Shown piece after piece: positions 53,499 to 61,986 of a stretch of DNA of 64,000 bases; position 1 is the stretch's first letter; each line of letters begins with the position of its first letter. This DNA comes from QQVM01 sp035341855 (lineage in GTDB: Bacteria; Bacteroidota; Bacteroidia; AKYH767-A; 2013-40CM-41-45), in the NCBI GenBank assembly GCA_035341855.1, contig DAOQWA010000014.1, positions 1-64,000 of the forward strand, in the 5' to 3' direction. Position numbers and translations under genes: made by a program. Under the pieces are notes generated by a model, which did no database searches, had not been told where the DNA came from, and saw only the letters and a program-made list of their open reading frames with translations.

Positions 53499-55082
53499 AT
53501 GGCTGAAGTAAGACCCGATGAAGTTTCCGCAATACTGCGTCAGCAGCTTGCAGGCTTCAAGACAGAAAAGGAACTGGAAGAAGTTGGTACTGTCCTCCAG
53601 GTTGGAGACGGTATCGCTCGTATCTATGGACTTAACAAAGTTCAATCCGGTGAACTTATTGAATTCGCAAACGGATTACAAGGTATCGTATTGAACCTTG
53701 AAGAGGATAATGTTGGAGCCGTTTTGCTGGGAGCCTCTAACGATATTAAAGAAGGCGATGTAGTTAAACGCACCGGAAAGATCGGATCTATTAAAGTTGG
53801 TGAAGGAATGCTCGGTCGTGTGGTAAATACCCTCGGTGAGCAGATCGATGGAAAAGGTCCTATCAAAGGTGAATTGTTCGAAATGCCTATCGAAAGAAAA
53901 GCACCCGGTGTAATATTCCGTCAACCGGTTACCGAACCTTTGCAAACAGGTATCAAAGCGATCGATGCTATGATTCCAATCGGTCGTGGTCAGCGTGAAT
54001 TGATCATCGGTGATCGTCAGACAGGAAAAACAGCTGTCGCTATCGACACCATTATCAACCAAAAAGAATTTTATGATAAAGGTGAACCGGTATTTTGTAT
54101 TTATGTTGCAGTAGGTCAAAAGGGTTCTACGGTTGCTCAGATACAAAAAACACTTACAGAGGCCGGTGCCATGGCTTATACCGTTATTGTAGCCGCTACA
54201 GCATCTACTCCTGCCCCCATGCAATTTTTTGCACCAATGGCAGGCGCTGCTATCGGAGAGTTTTTCCGTGATACCGGACGCCCGGCATTGATCGTTTATG
54301 ATGATCTGTCAAAGCAAGCCGTAGCTTATAGAGAGGTTTCTCTTTTGCTTCGCCGACCACCGGGACGTGAAGCGTATCCAGGAGACGTATTTTACCTCCA
54401 CTCTCGCCTACTTGAGCGTGCAGCAAAGATCATTAACTCAGATGCTATCGCAGCTCAAATGAATGATCTTCCGGATTCACTGAAAGGTAAAGTCAAAGGT
54501 GGCGGTTCTCTTACTGCTCTTCCGATCATTGAAACACAGGCAGGTGACGTGTCGGCATACATTCCGACAAACGTAATTTCCATTACTGATGGTCAGATCT
54601 TCCTGGAAGCTAATCTTTTCAATGCGGGTGTTCGCCCTGCCATCAATGTTGGTATCTCTGTATCACGTGTTGGTGGAAACGCTCAGATTAAATCCATGAA
54701 AAAGGTTGCAGGTACACTGAAGTTAGATCAGGCTCAGTTCCGCGAATTAGAAGCCTTTTCGAAGTTCGGTTCCGATCTTGATGCAAGCACAAAAGCTACT
54801 CTTGACAAAGGTGCCCGTAACGTGGAAATTCTTAAACAAGGACAGTATTCTCCAATGTCAGTTGAAAAACAAATTGCAATTATTTACTGTGGAACAAAAG
54901 GATTACTCAGAGATGTTCCGGTAGCAAGGGTGAAAGAATTTGAATCTGAATTCCTGGGTATTCTCGATGCTCAGCATCGCGGAACTCTTGATGCACTCCG
55001 CAGCGGAAAATTCGACGATAGTATTACTTCCGTTCTGGAGAAAGTGTCGGGTGAATTAAGTCCGAAGTACAAAACAAACTAA
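53499..55082 (+). CDS. atpA: F0F1 ATP synthase subunit alpha
   Basis: This is a 527-residue F1 subunit. It has a beta-barrel N-terminal domain, a nucleotide-binding domain with Walker A GDRQTGKT (about 171-178) and the LIVYDDLSKQAVAYREVSLL stretch, and a C-terminal helical domain. It binds Mg-ATP in the non-catalytic sites. The length is normal (E. coli 513). A perfect terminator-like hairpin lies between this gene and atpG. The beta subunit gene is not in this window. Confidence 0.98.
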   Translation: MAEVRPDEVSAILRQQLAGFKTEKELEEVGTVLQVGDGIARIYGLNKVQSGELIEFANGLQGIVLNLEEDNVGAVLLGASNDIKEGDVVKRTGKIGSIKVGEGMLGRVVNTLGEQIDGKGPIKGELFEMPIERKAPGVIFRQPVTEPLQTGIKAIDAMIPIGRGQRELIIGDRQTGKTAVAIDTIINQKEFYDKGEPVFCIYVAVGQKGSTVAQIQKTLTEAGAMAYTVIVAATASTPAPMQFFAPMAGAAIGEFFRDTGRPALIVYDDLSKQAVAYREVSLLLRRPPGREAYPGDVFYLHSRLLERAAKIINSDAIAAQMNDLPDSLKGKVKGGGSLTALPIIETQAGDVSAYIPTNVISITDGQIFLEANLFNAGVRPAINVGISVSRVGGNAQIKSMKKVAGTLKLDQAQFRELEAFSKFGSDLDASTKATLDKGARNVEILKQGQYSPMSVEKQIAIIYCGTKGLLRDVPVARVKEFESEFLGILDAQHRGTLDALRSGKFDDSITSVLEKVSGELSPKYKTN

Positions 55083-55092
55083 TAAGCATAAT

Positions 55093-55129
55093 CGTCCGGA
55101 TATATTCTAAAGTATATCCGGACGTTTTT
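55093..55129 (+). terminator. Terminator-like hairpin between atpA and atpG
   Basis: CGTCCGGATATA (55093-55104) and TATATCCGGACG (55113-55124) form a perfect 12-bp stem with an 8-nt loop, followed by five Ts. It has all features of an intrinsic terminator, yet lies inside the operon 16 nt before the atpG start. It probably acts as a leaky attenuator. Confidence 0.75.
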
Positions 55130-55145
55130 CAGATCATAAAGGACA

Positions 55146-56024
55146 ATGGCAAATCTTAAAGAGGTACGTAATAGAATAACTTCAGTCATCTCCACTCAAC
55201 AGATTACGAAGGCGATGAAGATGGTGAGCGCTGCCAAGTTGCGTCGTGCTCAGGATGCGATAACTCTTATGCGTCCCTATGCAGGAAAACTTCGTGAGAT
55301 CATGGAGAACATTTCCGGTACCATGGATGGTAGTGCAGGTGGTGAACTTGCTAAAGTTCGTCCGGTCAATAAAGTTTTAATCATTGCCGTAAATTCTAAT
55401 CGTGGTTTGTGCGGTGCATTTAATGCCGGAATAATTCGTGCAGTAAACAAATTACTTCGTGAGAATTATGCAGTACAAACTAAAGAAGGCAATGTAAAAG
55501 TGTTGTGTATAGGAAAAAAAGCGAGTGATTTCTTTAGTAAAACTCCTGCTGTTTATGGCGGGAATCGTAATAATCTTTTTAATAACCTCGACTTTGAATC
55601 TGTGGCTGCCGTGGCTGACGAGGTAATGAATGAATTTAAAAAAGGAGACTATGATCGGGTTGATCTGGTTTATAATCAGTTTAAAAATGCAGCAGTTCAG
55701 TATGTAACGATTGAACAAATGTTGCCAATCAGTGCTCCTGAAAAAACTGAAGTTAAAGTTCAGAATGATTACATTTTCGAACCTGACAAAGAAGCTCTGG
55801 TTCTTGAGCTAATGCCTAAGTCTATCCGCGTTCAATTATATAAAGCAGTGCTGGATTCAAATGCTTCTGAACATGGTGCTAGAATGACAGCCATGAGCAA
55901 GGCAACTGATAACGCCGGCGAATTGTTACGTGAACTTCGATTGTCTTACAATAAAGCCAGACAAGCGGCTATTACGAATGAGATTCTTGAAATCGTAGCT
56001 GGTGCCGAAGCTCTGAACGGATAG
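55146..56024 (+). CDS. atpG: F0F1 ATP synthase subunit gamma
   Basis: This 292-residue rotor shaft subunit begins MANLKEVRNRITSVISTQQI and ends with the DNAGELLRELRLSYNKARQA helix that reaches into the alpha-beta ring. The start has a recognisable AAAGGA six bases upstream, unlike most genes here. A terminator-like hairpin just before it suggests reduced expression relative to alpha, as the 3:1 ratio requires. It is the last gene of the operon. No atpD or atpC follows. Confidence 0.96.
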   Translation: MANLKEVRNRITSVISTQQITKAMKMVSAAKLRRAQDAITLMRPYAGKLREIMENISGTMDGSAGGELAKVRPVNKVLIIAVNSNRGLCGAFNAGIIRAVNKLLRENYAVQTKEGNVKVLCIGKKASDFFSKTPAVYGGNRNNLFNNLDFESVAAVADEVMNEFKKGDYDRVDLVYNQFKNAAVQYVTIEQMLPISAPEKTEVKVQNDYIFEPDKEALVLELMPKSIRVQLYKAVLDSNASEHGARMTAMSKATDNAGELLRELRLSYNKARQAAITNEILEIVAGAEALNG

Positions 56025-56170
56025 TTTAGCTCATAAAAATTATAGTAGTTCTGCTATAATAATTCACTTGTGATCACGACCTGATTGAAAGATAGTTATG
56101 CAGATATCGACCGGAATTTTTATGTCGATCCGTAACTCTGATTTAATTCATACCTATATTTTGTTTATAC

Positions 56171-56737
56171 ATGGAGTTTAATCTGCGTGATATACTGACA
56201 GTTACAACAATTTTATTTGCTGTAATTGATGTGGTTGGGTCCATTCCTGTATTGCTGGAAGTTAAAAAGCGCGTAGGTCATATCAAATCGGCACAGGCAA
56301 CGATTGTTTCCATGTTGATCATGATTGGATTTCTCTTCCTTGGAGAAACACTTTTGAATTTTTTAGGGGTGGATGTTCAATCTTTTGCCATTGCCGGATC
56401 ATTGGTTATATTCTTTTTGGCTCTGGAAATGATTCTGGGAATTCGCTTATATAAAGATGAGATCCCTTCAACAGCTTCAATAGTCCCTGTAGCTTTTCCC
56501 CTGATAGCAGGTACCGGAACCATGACAACCTTATTATCACTTCGGGCAGTTTATAATATTCCTACCATAATTATTGGGATCATTCTCAACTTGTTTGTTG
56601 TATTTGTCGTCCTCCGAAACCTGTACAGAGTTGAGAAAATGTTGGGCGTTGCCGGGATTAGTATCCTTCGTAAAGTTTTCGGAATAATCCTACTGGCTAT
56701 AGCTATAAAGCTTTTCAGGACGAATGTAGGTTTTTAG
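56171..56737 (+). CDS. MarC family membrane protein
   Basis: This is a 188-residue protein with six membrane helices. Hallmarks are VIDVVGSIPVLLEV near the start and VPVAFPLIAGTGTMTTLLSL in the middle (about 106-125). The family is named after the E. coli mar locus, but MarC itself is not a proven drug transporter, and the function is unknown. It stands alone between the atp operon and a large T9SS gene. A weak hairpin of atpG lies before it. Confidence 0.9.
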   Translation: MEFNLRDILTVTTILFAVIDVVGSIPVLLEVKKRVGHIKSAQATIVSMLIMIGFLFLGETLLNFLGVDVQSFAIAGSLVIFFLALEMILGIRLYKDEIPSTASIVPVAFPLIAGTGTMTTLLSLRAVYNIPTIIIGIILNLFVVFVVLRNLYRVEKMLGVAGISILRKVFGIILLAIAIKLFRTNVGF

Positions 56738-56818
56738 TTGGTTAATCATCTCTAAAAGTTGGTAAAACCAAAGCTGCCGAAATGGGTCATTTTCCATGTT
56801 TTTCAGACATTTGCCGGA

Positions 56819-56848
56819 TTGTATTTTAAAAAAAATGTCCTACATTTG
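56819..56848 (+). promoter_or_regulatory. Promoter of the 1064-residue T9SS gene
   Basis: TTG (56819-56821), a 19-nt spacer and TACATTTG (56841-56848) match the Bacteroidota pattern exactly, 28 nt before the ATG at 56877. It supports that start over the ATG at 56796 in the same frame. Confidence 0.78.
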
Positions 56849-56876
56849 GGAATACAAAAAAATCACCCAGACCGCT

Positions 56877-59800
56877 ATGAAAAAACTACTACTCAATGTG
56901 TTTGCTGTCTTTGCTTTGTTGCTGATGACACAACTTTCAGCCACAGCTCAAGGTACTTACAACATTTGTTCTATCTCTACAACACAAGATTCTATTGGCA
57001 CGCTTTACGATACAGGTGGTCCAAACGATGTGTATCAGGTGAATGAAAACTGTACTTTGTTGATCAGTCCTCCTTGTGCGACTAGCATCACACTGACTTT
57101 CCAGAAATTCGCAACTGAATCAGGATTTGACTTTTTTACAGTTTACGATGGAACAACAACTGCAGGTCTTCAGCTAATGAATACTGCAGGAACAACAATT
57201 CCTGCACCTGTTACTGCTACTTCCGGAAACATGCTTATTATTTGGCGGTCGGATGTATCAATTGTTGATAGCGGATTTGCTTGTACATGGTCATCTGTAA
57301 TTGCACCTAGCATGACACCTACTGCTGCTATTGGCATGTCCAATGTAAACCCTCCACTACTTACCGATGTTCAGTTCACAGACCTGAGTGCAGGTGGTCC
57401 TGTAAGATGGCTTTGGGATTTCGGTGATGGGGATACAGCAAAATCACAAAACCCGATTCACGCTTACAGTGCTCCCGGAACATATACAGTTACCCTGACA
57501 GCTTATTCATGTGTTGATTCCAATGTTACTACTTCGTCAATAACAGTTCAGGCCGCACCTCAAATTTCAGTTTCACCTGACTCTTTGGTTGCAAATGTAA
57601 TGTGTGGTGATGTTGTTACATTTAACCTTGACGTTAGTAATGTAGGGGGTGGTCAACTTGTTTATAGTACAGATGGTTCTACAAACTCATCCGTAAGAGT
57701 TTTGGCAATGTCATATGGGACAGATTTATTCGCTGAGTTCCCTCGTACGATCGCTGCCATAAATCAGTTCTTTACAAACTATACATTAACAACGACTGCT
57801 ACTACGAATGCAGGTACACTGCAAGGGTTGTTGGTCGGCAAAAATGTCCTCCTGATCCCTGAACAGGAACTTGGAGATCCTGCAGTCTGGACAACTTTAG
57901 GCCCTGTCATTCGTCAGTTCCTTAATAATGGAGGTAGTGTGGTATGGTGCGGTTCCTTCTCTTCGAATGCAGATTGTATGTTTAACACAGGAGTATTCAG
58001 TGGTAACTATATAGAAAATGCTACAGGAAATAACGTGACAGTTATCAATGCTGCACATCCTTTGGCTGCCGGTCTTACTCCAACATTTACTGCTCCTAGC
58101 GCAACATTCTCCTACAATATTACCAACGTTGACAAAGATGCAATTGCAACTGATCCAAATGGAGACATCATCACTACCCGTCAGTATGGTTCAGGAAAAG
58201 CTATTTTCCTTGCTTTTGACTACTATACTTCTGCCGTAAATAGTTCACAAGCGATCGCCAATGCTATATCATGGGGTGGACAAAACGGTCTGGCGTCCTG
58301 GATTTCACTTAGTGTAAACTCTGACACAGTTACTGCCGTTGGTACTTCCAGTGTTGTTGTTACATTCCAAACAACAGGACTTGCTGCAGGTACTTATATT
58401 TCAAACATAGCCATAGCCAGCAATGACCCTGTAAATCCTACTGTGCTTGTGCCATGTACATTGACAGTTGCCGGTGATCCTGCAATTGCTCTTTCTGATA
58501 CCGCTTGTCTTGATTTTGGAACTATTATGCAGCATACATCAGCTACAGCTACTTTTGATATCTTGAACGAAGGTTGTGATTCTTTAATCATTAACAGCTT
58601 ATCATCAACCGGAGTACAATTTACGGCTACATCGGTTGATAATTTCGTGCTGCCGGGAGGCTTCATGACTGTTACAGCAACATTCAATTCTTCTACTGTA
58701 GGTACTTTCAATGAATATATTCAAATATCAAACAACGATATTGATACAGTTATTTGTGTCACCGGTACAACCTTTGCAGCTCCTGCAATTGTAACTAACC
58801 CTACAAGTGTTTCTAAAGCTCTGCAAGCTTGCGGTGCAAGTACTACTGCTACATTTACAATAGATAACACAGGTGGTACGGACTTAACTTTTAACCTTGG
58901 ATCATCTCCAACATGGTTATCAGCCTCACCTACTTCAGGCACTGTTGCTCCGGCAGGAAGTACAACAATCACATTAACTTTTAACAGTGGTACTTTAGTT
59001 GGTGGAAATTATAACACTAACCTTACCATAACATCTAACGACCCGCTTAATCTGACAAAAACTGTTCCTTGTACGCTAACAGTTGCTGAAAACCCATGTG
59101 TTGATTTCACATATGTTCCAAATACTTGTACTGGTGAATTTGTGTTTACCTCAACTTCAATTAATACACCTACTTCATACTCATGGGATTTTGGTGATGG
59201 TACTGGAACATCTTCAGATCCTAATCATTCATACCATTACAGTGCTAATGGGACAGTTACTATTACTCTTATAGCAAGCAATGCTGCCGGCAGTGACACA
59301 GTTGTCATGAGCAATGTACCTGTAGTGATCACAGGACCAAAACCAACATCATGTTATCCTGTAACTACAGCTTATTGCTGCGGTATCGGAATTACCAATG
59401 TGCGCATCGGTAATCACCCTACACTGAGCATAGACAACACCACGTTCGATGCTATCGAAGGATACCAGGATTACGCTTGTACTGAATTTATGGATCTGTA
59501 TAAACTGGATACTTATTCTATTTCTGTTTCAACAGGGTTCACTTATTCTGAACTCGTAAGAGCCTGGATCGACTGGAATAATGATGGTGCACTTGATCCG
59601 GTAACCGAATTAATTTTCGCTGACTCTGCATTGACTTTCCACCTTGGTAATTTCACAATCCCATCTAGTGCAGTTGAAGGACAACCACTACGTCTACGTT
59701 TAGCTTCTGATTTCAGCGGTAACCCTACTCCTGAACCTTGTCTTGACCTTAGCTTTGGACAAGTTGAAGACTATGCAGTTTTCGTAAGAGCAGGTACAAG

Positions 59801-60071
59801 AGTAGCTACTACTCCGGCTGCAGTTGATTTTAATGTTTATCCGAATCCTTTCACAAACAATACAACTATTGAATACAGCTTAAACAACTCTTCAGTTGTT
59901 TCTCTTGAAGTGTTTAATCTGATTGGCGAAAAAGTTAAAGTATTTAGTCTTGATGAAAAGCAAGTTGCCGGAAATCATAACTATACTTTTAATGATGCGG
60001 AAACAGGAATCTATTTTGTAAAACTAAGCATCGATGGAACTTCTGTTGTACAGAAGATCATTAAAATGTAG
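56877..60071 (+). CDS. Large multidomain T9SS-secreted protein
   Basis: This is a 1064-residue protein with a signal peptide (MKKLLLNVFAVFALLLM start, to about 24). In order it shows a CUB-like domain (about 25-145, FDFFTVYDGTTTAG), a PKD domain (150-230, WDFGDGDTAKSQNP), and a ThuA or DUF4350-like alpha/beta domain (260-460, RVLAMSYGTDLF, NNGGSVVWCG). Three HYDIN/choice-of-anchor-D Ig-like units (460-770), a second PKD domain (780-860) and a GEVED domain (890-985, IDWNNDGALDP and GQVEDYAVFV) follow. It closes with a T9SS type A domain (VYPNPFTNNTTI onward). It is probably an adhesin or surface enzyme scaffold. The start is ATG 56877, behind its own promoter. A clear terminator follows the stop codon. 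Confidence 0.9.
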   Translation: MKKLLLNVFAVFALLLMTQLSATAQGTYNICSISTTQDSIGTLYDTGGPNDVYQVNENCTLLISPPCATSITLTFQKFATESGFDFFTVYDGTTTAGLQLMNTAGTTIPAPVTATSGNMLIIWRSDVSIVDSGFACTWSSVIAPSMTPTAAIGMSNVNPPLLTDVQFTDLSAGGPVRWLWDFGDGDTAKSQNPIHAYSAPGTYTVTLTAYSCVDSNVTTSSITVQAAPQISVSPDSLVANVMCGDVVTFNLDVSNVGGGQLVYSTDGSTNSSVRVLAMSYGTDLFAEFPRTIAAINQFFTNYTLTTTATTNAGTLQGLLVGKNVLLIPEQELGDPAVWTTLGPVIRQFLNNGGSVVWCGSFSSNADCMFNTGVFSGNYIENATGNNVTVINAAHPLAAGLTPTFTAPSATFSYNITNVDKDAIATDPNGDIITTRQYGSGKAIFLAFDYYTSAVNSSQAIANAISWGGQNGLASWISLSVNSDTVTAVGTSSVVVTFQTTGLAAGTYISNIAIASNDPVNPTVLVPCTLTVAGDPAIALSDTACLDFGTIMQHTSATATFDILNEGCDSLIINSLSSTGVQFTATSVDNFVLPGGFMTVTATFNSSTVGTFNEYIQISNNDIDTVICVTGTTFAAPAIVTNPTSVSKALQACGASTTATFTIDNTGGTDLTFNLGSSPTWLSASPTSGTVAPAGSTTITLTFNSGTLVGGNYNTNLTITSNDPLNLTKTVPCTLTVAENPCVDFTYVPNTCTGEFVFTSTSINTPTSYSWDFGDGTGTSSDPNHSYHYSANGTVTITLIASNAAGSDTVVMSNVPVVITGPKPTSCYPVTTAYCCGIGITNVRIGNHPTLSIDNTTFDAIEGYQDYACTEFMDLYKLDTYSISVSTGFTYSELVRAWIDWNNDGALDPVTELIFADSALTFHLGNFTIPSSAVEGQPLRLRLASDFSGNPTPEPCLDLSFGQVEDYAVFVRAGTRVATTPAAVDFNVYPNPFTNNTTIEYSLNNSSVVSLEVFNLIGEKVKVFSLDEKQVAGNHNYTFNDAETGIYFVKLSIDGTSVVQKIIKM

Positions 60072-60089
60072 TTTTTATTTAATATTTTT

Positions 60090-60126
60090 AATGGGGGATC
60101 ATGTCTTATGGTCCCCCATTTTTATT
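60090..60126 (+). terminator. Terminator of the 1064-residue protein gene
   Basis: AATGGGGGA (60090-60098) pairs with TCCCCCATT (60112-60120), and a T tract starts at 60119. It lies 19 nt past the stop and shows that the frame starting at 60101 is not a true gene start. Confidence 0.8.
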
Positions 60127-60175
60127 TAATAATATAGAAGATGAATATTTAGAGTGTAAATCTGAATATCTTTGT

Positions 60176-60502
60176 ATGATGAAATTTGAAAAGCACGTTT
60201 TTATTTGTACAAATCAACGCCCTGCCGATGCCAAAAAATCTTGTGGCGAAGCCTGTGGTTTGAATCTGGTTTCAGCTTTTAAAAAAGCTCTCAAGGAAAA
60301 GAATTTGAATACAAAGATAAGAGCACAGAAAGCCGGCTGCCTTGATGCCTGTGAACATGGTCCGGCCTTGGTGGTTTATCCTGAAGGTGTATTTTATGGA
60401 GCAGTTAATGAAAATGATGTAGCCGAAATTATTGAAGAACATTTGATAAATGACCGCCCTGTGAAACGGCTGGTTATAGATTTTAATAATAAACAGGAGT
60501 AA
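60176..60502 (+). CDS. Thioredoxin-like (2Fe-2S) ferredoxin
   Basis: This is a 108-residue protein. The cysteines CTNQRPADAKKSCGEACG near the start and GCLDACEHGP in the middle match the four Cys ligands of thioredoxin-fold [2Fe-2S] ferredoxins, and VVYPEGVFYGAV completes the fold. These proteins shuttle electrons; the partner is unknown. The start is ATG 60176 or 60179. The same frame further up lies in the terminator of the preceding gene. The stop is 3 nt before the next gene, so the two form an operon. Confidence 0.88.
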   Translation: MMKFEKHVFICTNQRPADAKKSCGEACGLNLVSAFKKALKEKNLNTKIRAQKAGCLDACEHGPALVVYPEGVFYGAVNENDVAEIIEEHLINDRPVKRLVIDFNNKQE

Positions 60503-60505
60503 GGG

Positions 60506-60847
60506 ATGGATTTTGATATTGAAAAATATCGACAGGATTTTGAAATTATTCGTGATACTGCAGCTCAGGTAATGAAGGATTTTAATATGGCAGGCTTTGA
60601 AATTAAATTTAGTGGGAATGAATTGATAGCATATGACGAGTTGAAAGAACAAATTATTCCTATACTTTCTGAGTTATATAATGATCATTCAGGACAATTT
60701 CAGCAATTACTTTATCGTGTGGATATAGAAGAATCCAAATTTTCGGAATTACTGGAGAGGCATGATCCAATCACTTTTTATTCTTCGTTAGCTGATTTAA
60801 TTTTACAACGTGAATTTCAAAAAGTGCTGACACGTAAATTTTATTAA
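60506..60847 (+). CDS. Conserved small protein paired with the ferredoxin, unknown function
   Basis: This is a 113-residue soluble protein, mostly helical (MDFDIEKYRQDFEIIRDTAA start, IPILSELYNDHSGQFQQLLY). It has no cysteines, signal or membrane helix. It begins 3 nt behind the ferredoxin gene with AGGAG 6 nt before the ATG, one of the few clear Shine-Dalgarno sequences here. Its fixed position suggests a partner role. I do not recognise the family. Confidence 0.72.
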   Translation: MDFDIEKYRQDFEIIRDTAAQVMKDFNMAGFEIKFSGNELIAYDELKEQIIPILSELYNDHSGQFQQLLYRVDIEESKFSELLERHDPITFYSSLADLILQREFQKVLTRKFY

Positions 60848-61263
60848 AAACTTTTCCGGCTTTGTGACCGACGTGGTTCTATAGCTTTGACTGAAGCGTC
60901 GCTCAGGAACAGAGCTGCTAATGTTAAAAACTGTTAACGGGATGCTCCATTTTACCTATACAGGGATGTTTAAGTTTTTCAATGCCATTTTCGACTTAAT
61001 TCCATCGAAATAAAAGCCTTTTCTGAGGTGAATTTCTACTTTATTCTGAATTTAAATTTGGTTCGGTTCTTGTACAATGAAGTCGGTAACAAAACGTTCT
61101 TAATTTATGATTGTGTCATTTTTAAGAGGCATTTCAAATATTGAAATAGTACAAGTTTATATTGAAAAATAACTGAACTATGAAATGATGAAATCATGAC
61201 AAAACTAATTTATATTAAAAGGACATTTAATTAATTAAAGAATAAAGACGGAAGGAGCGAACC
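60848..61263. other. Intergenic region before the ECF sigma gene
   Basis: This 416-nt region has no protein-like frame. ATTTCAA (61131-61137) and TTGAAAT (61141-61147) form a perfect 7-3-7 palindrome that could be an operator for the sigma factor gene 117 nt downstream. I see no clear TAnnTTTG box, so the promoter may be of another class. Confidence 0.45.
61252..61257 (+). promoter_or_regulatory. Strong Shine-Dalgarno of the ECF sigma gene
   Basis: AAGGAG stands 6 nt before ATG 61264. Most genes in this window have A-rich leaders without such a match, so this gene may be translated unusually well. Confidence 0.6.
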
Positions 61264-61794
61264 ATGAAAAACACTAAACTAAATCCGGAAGTAAAAGAAT
61301 TTAAAAATAAAGTATCGGAAGAATCACGTCCGTTGAGAGCTTATGCATTAAAGCTAACACATGATATGGATGATGCGAATGATCTGGTGCAGGAGACGAT
61401 GTTAAAAGCCTTTGTGAATGAAGAAAAATTTCAGGAAGGGACTAACCTAAAAGGATGGTTATACACAATAATGAAAAATATTTTCATCAATAAGTATCGA
61501 AGAGCTGTTAAGTCAAATATATTTAATGACCCTACCGACAATCAATATTTTATTAATTCTTCATCAGTAACACACAGAAATGATGGAGAAGGAAATCTTG
61601 TTATGACTGAGATCAATAAAGCATTAGGTGGATTAAATGACAACCTGAAGACTCCGTTTCTCATGAGTTATCGAGGATATAAATATGAAGAGATTGCAAG
61701 TTTTTTAAAAATACCTCTTGGAACGGTAAAGGTTAGGATTCATAATGCCAGGAAAGAGTTGATGAAAAAATTGGATAGCTATAGGAAAGTTTAA
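61264..61794 (+). CDS. ECF-type RNA polymerase sigma factor
   Basis: This is a 176-residue protein with the two ECF domains. Region 2 is at about 20-85 (KLTHDMDDANDLVQETMLKA, then GWLYTIMKNIFINKYRR), and region 4 at about 115-172 (YRGYKYEEIASFLKIPLG, then TVKVRIHNARKEL). It directs RNA polymerase to a stress or envelope regulon. No anti-sigma factor gene is adjacent: purQ follows after a terminator, and only the unknown 113-residue gene lies before it. Many Bacteroidota genomes have such lone ECF factors. Confidence 0.93.
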   Translation: MKNTKLNPEVKEFKNKVSEESRPLRAYALKLTHDMDDANDLVQETMLKAFVNEEKFQEGTNLKGWLYTIMKNIFINKYRRAVKSNIFNDPTDNQYFINSSSVTHRNDGEGNLVMTEINKALGGLNDNLKTPFLMSYRGYKYEEIASFLKIPLGTVKVRIHNARKELMKKLDSYRKV

Positions 61795-61811
61795 TTGTTG
61801 TGTTAAGGAGT

Positions 61812-61839
61812 AAGTCCGCAATTTATTGCGGACTTTTTT
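61812..61839 (+). terminator. Terminator of the ECF sigma gene
   Basis: AAGTCCGCAAT (61812-61822) and ATTGCGGACTT (61825-61835) form an 11-bp stem followed by a T tract. It lies 17 nt past the stop. Confidence 0.82.
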
Positions 61840-61986
61840 ATGTTTTCTATTCCTTCAGCTTTCAGGCCACTTTTTTACTTCTGCATACCTGGTTATAGCT
61901 TCATTTTTATCCTGAATTTAGATTTGAAAAATTCAGGATATTTTGTTTATATATTCTTTAGCAATAGAATTTCTTACCTTTAGGGC

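Noticed and set aside
53676..54224. 182-residue minus-strand frame inside atpA
   Set aside because: It is a shadow of the conserved alpha subunit. Rich in Cys, Ser and Phe, as expected from the antisense of a coding sequence.
60167..60174. TATCTTTG box before the ferredoxin start
   Set aside because: It matches the -7 pattern, but transcription would begin at or after the start codon, and no TTG stands upstream at the right distance.
60101..60175. Longer N-terminus of the ferredoxin from ATG 60101
   Set aside because: That start lies in the loop of the terminator of the preceding gene, and the added residues have no relation to the ferredoxin fold.
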